Of a stretch of 47,133 nt of DNA, positions 44,100-47,133 are shown one piece after another. The translations under genes were made by a program, and so were the position numbers. A model generated the notes under the pieces. The model did no database searches. It was not told the DNA's origin and saw nothing but the letters and a program-made list of their open reading frames with translations. Source of the stretch: Brachionus rotundiformis (lineage: Eukaryota; Rotifera; Eurotatoria; Ploima; Brachionidae); contig JAESIW010000020.1 in NCBI GenBank assembly GCA_016802295.1, positions 6,238,147 through 6,285,279 of the forward strand, given 5' to 3'. Within the stretch, counting starts at the first letter, position 1, and every line of letters starts with the position of its first letter.

Positions 44100-44345
44100 A
44101 ACGATTTTGTCTCAGATTTTTGGATTCAAATCTTTTCCTCATCAGTAAAAACTCTTGCATGCCTGACCGCTTCATCCAATGTTTCTACATTCTTGCTTTC
44201 CAATTCTGCTCTTACTCTTGGGTCAAGTGCCTCCAGAAAGAACCAAACTAATTCGAACTCATCTACCTTATCTCTTTTGTTCGCAATTGATTGGAATTTC
44301 ATTAAATTATCCTAGAAATTTCATCTTTGAAATCGTCTAAAAACA
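44100..44345 (-). pseudogene. Ty3/gypsy-like gag fragment, downstream half
   Basis: On the minus strand, from about 44345 leftwards, a frame reads DDFKDEISRI, then after a shift LMKFQSIANKRDKVDEFELV, FLEALDPRVRAELESKN and LDEAVRHARVFTDEEKI to a stop. These phrases match the capsid part of Ty3/gypsy-type gag proteins. No zinc knuckle is seen beyond it. It is the continuation of the gag fragment at 45340-45954, from which it is separated by an inserted non-LTR ORF1. Confidence 0.6.
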
Positions 44346-45340
44346 TTAAATTCATTCATTTTTCAAAAAAAAAAAATAAGCACGCAGCTATGCCTACAGA
44401 AACCGAGGAATCTCGCACTTTTAACAATGTGGTAGAAAATATAAAAAAATGTTTTCCCTCATCTTGGCAGCCAGAGTTGAAGAAAAACCTAGGCGAGTTT
44501 TTCACCACCATTTGTGTCCAGGTCAACGCATTAAGGTCCGAACTGAGTAAAGCAAAAGCAGAGATTGACACGCTAAAAAAGGAAAAGAAATCGTTCAGGA
44601 GCTTGTTCCAAACATCAACCAATGTAACAAATGAAGAAAAACAGGAAGCTAAAGTCCAAAAGGCCAATGTATTGTCAATCTTCACAGATGAAATCAAGGA
44701 GCAAGAAAGAGTAAGTAAAAACATTAACATTAGAGGGGTTGAAGTGTACAAAGGTGAGAGTAGGGAAGTGTCACAAAAAGAAGAAGAGAAAGTAGAGAAC
44801 ATCCTCGATGCAATGGGTATCAGGGACCTGAACATCAAGAGCAAAACCCGTAGAATCACTAAATTTGACAAAAGAAGTAGTACAAGAGTCCCAGTGGACA
44901 TAATCCATGTCTAACTAAATAATAAAGAGGAGCAACAGAGAGTATTGGAAGCCTCAAGGAAACTGGTTAAGAGCCAGGAGTTCAAGGACATATTCATTAA
45001 CAGAGAGCTAACAGTGAATGAAAGTCAGAGAGAATATCAACTGAGACAGGAAAAAAGAGAGCGCACATCTAAGCTGGCATGGGTGGCGAGCGACGGCAGA
45101 CGATTTGGATATAATGGTAAATCAGTGTTCACATGGTGCATAAAATTCATCAACGGTCGCAGACAAGTCTCTGAATTCTGGCACAATCCGGAGGAAAGCG
45201 AGAGGATCAGAAGAGGAGCAACGAAGTCACCTAATCCAGAAGGGAGTACAGGTGGTAATGTAGACTGAAATAGTAAGAATCCTCGTGAAATGCCTGTGAC
45301 ACTGTTATCGGAACGGGGCCGATCATCTGTGGGTGTGAAC
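44346..45340 (+). mobile_element. Non-LTR retrotransposon 5' part inserted in the gypsy gag
   Basis: The block lies between two halves of a minus-strand gag and is GC-richer than its flanks. An A-run (near 44366-44378) precedes an ORF1 on the plus strand. No endonuclease or reverse transcriptase of the same element follows, so the copy is 3'-truncated, which is unusual because target-primed insertions normally lose the 5' end. Exact borders and target-site duplication are not determined. Confidence 0.55.
44390..45268 (+). pseudogene. Non-LTR retrotransposon ORF1 protein with one in-frame stop
   Basis: The frame runs from ATG 44390 to TGA at 45266-45268 and is broken only by TAA at 44912-44914. 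The N-terminal half has a coiled coil (ALRSELSKAKAEIDTLKKEK). After it comes an RRM-like region (NINIRGVEVYKGESREVSQK, VENILDAMGIRDLNIKS, RRITKFDKRSSTRVPVDI), then after the stop VLEASRKLVKSQEFKDIFIN and RELTVNESQREYQLRQEKR, typical of ORF1 nucleic-acid-binding proteins of L1/CR1-type elements. ORF1 proteins coat element RNA. A single stop in 292 codons indicates a fairly young copy. Confidence 0.8.
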
Positions 45341-45954
45341 CAACAGAGCCATCATCAGCTGGTTTCAGAGTTGTTAACAATTGATTTTTAAATTCTTCCC
45401 ACGTTACTAATTCATTTAGCCTATTCTATTAGCCTACTTCTAATAATTCCTTGGTTCCTAGCCTCTGTTTCCACTAAGTATACCCATTCATCCACTTTAT
45501 CTCTATCGTTTCCATATAATTTTGGTACATCGTCGACTTTAAAATTTGTGATTCGTGTTTCCCTAAGTCCGAATCCTAAATTTCCTTGTACATCATCTTG
45601 TATTAATGTATTCGATGAAGTGGCTATATCCTGAAGGTTGCTTCTTGCTGTTCCTTCAATCAGTTTTGATTGCTTCGCATCCTTTATTTTATCTTCTTCA
45701 ATTTGTGTCTTTTTAATTCTGGCAATTAGCTCAGCTCTCTTGTAAAGTAGTCCTATAAGCGCTTTCTTAGGTTTTTCAGAATTTTGAACATTTTGAAGCC
45801 ATACCATTTGTTCGGCTTCTGTACCGCTTTCTAATTCAGCGTCGACATTTAAGCGCTGAAATTAATTTTCGAAAGATCCATTCTGTGTCTTTATCAAGTG
45901 TACTAGCTGCTGTACACTAAGTTTTTCAAGGTAATCCATTGAAATAGGAACCAT
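45340..45954 (-). pseudogene. Ty3/gypsy-like gag fragment, upstream half
   Basis: Minus-strand frame from ATG 45952-45954 (MVPISMDYLEKLSVQQLVHL), with an in-frame TAA at 45862-45864, then LQNVQNSEKPKKALIGLLYK, a charged coiled stretch and FKVDDVPKLYGNDRDKVDEW to a stop at 45421. A shifted frame carries on with LNELVTWEEFKNQLLTTLKP to about 45350. The VPKLYG...VDEW and W-EEFK-LL patterns are those of Ty3/gypsy capsid proteins. Broken by a stop and a frameshift, and cut at its downstream end by the inserted ORF1 block. Flanking LTRs not identified. Confidence 0.7.
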
Positions 45955-46227
45955 AAAAAATATCATCTTTTTATCGCTGCTACCAATTGTAACCGGTTTA
46001 TAATAAAACAATGTTTAATCTTTAAAAGCTTTAATTAAATAAATGAACGTTCTGAAGTTCTAAGAATCGAATTCTTATTTATACGTAAATGGTCGTGCTA
46101 TTAACACGAGCCTATAATTAAGTCAAGATGTGAGCTGAGTGGTAAATGTATTTGTCTTACTTCTGAGATACATGACAAGTATAATTCTCACTTATCTTTG
46201 TGCATCAGTTAATAAGCTGATGAATAA

Positions 46228-47133
46228 GTGATAATTCAAGGTAACAAGCTTTTTGAGGAACATAGGGTAATTTCTTTTGATTTCTACTCAAATCGTTCCA
46301 TTGCCTTCACTTTCGCTTCTCTCCATGTTTTTGTGATGGTTGACATCCATGTAATTGTTGGTATTTCTACCTTTCTTTGCCCTTGCAATGTTCATTCATT
46401 ATTCTTGATATTGATACATTGGTTCTTTGTCTCTGACTTCGTTCTTCTGTATAGCTCATCATTTGACAATGTTTAAGGCTAATGTATCTCAAGAATCCTT
46501 TTTAGGCTTCCAGTGTGGAAGGTGTTCAGGCTTTTTCTATCTAACTTGGACACTCCCCACCATTTACTTCATAAATGTTAACCAAGTTCTGCGTTTTCAT
46601 ATACATGTCCAATTCTCTGTTAACTTTTTGCACCAAATCATCTGCAAAGTCAAGTCTTTTAGCTTTGTTGTTAAATTCCACCGTATAACCCTCGGGATTG
46701 AGGTAGATTTCCTCATGACATAATCTATCACAATTACCAAAAGTGTCGGAGGGAGAAAACATCCCTGTCTAACTCCTGTACACACAAGCTTAGGCTAAAT
46801 TGGAAGTTTTCATATAGAGTTTTATAATGTTAATAATCTTCTGTGGTATATCATAAGTTAAAAGTATGGCCCAAAGTGCTTTCTTGAAGTCGACAAAGTT
46901 TAGGATTAATGAGCTATTCCGTTCCAGAATTTTTTCTATGATATTTCTCATTGCAAATATCTGGTCAATGCATCCTGGTTTTTTTTATCCAAGTATTATT
47001 ATAAGCGTCCAAAGCACCTCTAATGCTAACCAAAATTATTCCGGAGAACGCCTTGCTTGCTTTTAGCAGCAGTGTTTAGATTTAAAAAAAATTGATGTAC
47101 TATTCTACGGATCCACATACGGAGAAACGAAGA
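46228..47133 (-). pseudogene. RTE/L1-like reverse transcriptase, 3' part (runs off right edge)
   Basis: Minus-strand readings from the right edge: phrases matching FVDFKKAxW and IPQKIINIIKLY (about 46905-46800), then CTGVRQGC (46785-46760), RLDFADDLVQ (catalytic box as FADD, about 46655-46625) and, near 46390-46270, ITWMSTITKTWREAKVKAME, which resembles the TWRR...TWxEAExxAxDR tail of RTE-type elements. Several frameshifts and stops occur. The 5' part lies beyond base 47133. The 3' end is near 46228. Its orientation is the same as the adjacent gag fragment, but the two are different element types. Confidence 0.75.

Noticed and set aside
46228..46723. Two plus-strand ORFs (82 and 98 codons)
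   Set aside because: They lie antisense to clear minus-strand reverse transcriptase motifs and are best read as shadows.
1..47133. CRISPR arrays, operons with ribosome-binding sites, rRNA or tRNA genes
   Set aside because: The window is clearly eukaryotic with spliced genes; no regular spacer-repeat array, rRNA segment or convincing tRNA cloverleaf was seen by eye.

Overview
This window is eukaryotic and very A+T-rich (roughly three quarters A+T by eye). Its spliced genes are small and clearly metazoan: a TEAD/Scalloped transcription factor, the piRNA-pathway helicase TDRD9/Spindle-E, a KLHL20-type BTB protein, a GT31 galactosyltransferase, mitochondrial ribosomal protein uS14m (MRPS14), and a family-B 7TM receptor with a somatomedin-B domain. 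The low GC, short introns, FkbM-like and 'PAN + tryptophan-rich tail' secreted proteins, and mixed decayed transposons suggest a spiralian invertebrate, most like a monogonont rotifer such as Brachionus. The taxon is my inference; no database search was possible.

Layout. 1-14 kb is mostly A+T-rich intergenic DNA. It holds the first coding exon of a KLHL20/diablo-like gene (minus, running off the left edge), an intronless beta-1,3-galactosyltransferase-like gene (minus), a single-exon FkbM-type methyltransferase-like membrane protein (minus), and a 120-residue unknown ORF (minus). 14.4-18.1 kb is a complete five-exon TEAD gene (plus), for which I could assign phase-consistent splice sites. 18.8-24.1 kb is a graveyard of mobile DNA: a Tc1/mariner transposase remnant, a CR1/jockey-type reverse transcriptase split by about 1.45 kb of virus-like ambisense coding sequence, and a separate decayed Rep/SF3-helicase-like virus remnant.

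24.4-32.1 kb is TDRD9 on the minus strand (four coding exons, about 1,709 aa). Its second intron carries an antisense, GC-richer decayed reverse-transcriptase element. 32.6-34.3 kb has a foldback repeat and a decayed PIF/Harbinger-type (DDE_Tnp_4) transposase. 35.0-38.0 kb has MRPS14 followed 186 bp later by a 699-residue charged protein of unknown function. 38.5-39.4 kb is a secreted PAN/apple-like gene. 41.1-43.0 kb is the single-exon SMB-7TM receptor. 44.1-47.1 kb is a second transposon nest: a Ty3/gypsy-like gag (minus) split by a non-LTR ORF1 (plus), next to a 3' RTE/L1-like reverse transcriptase (minus).

The host genes are unrelated in pathway and show no operon-like functional grouping, except possibly the close MRPS14/unknown pair. 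The most interesting material is the nested virus-like sequence in a retrotransposon, the second Rep-like remnant nearby, and the retroelement lying antisense inside a transposon-silencing gene. All virus-like pieces are broken by stops and frameshifts; they are described only as remnants.
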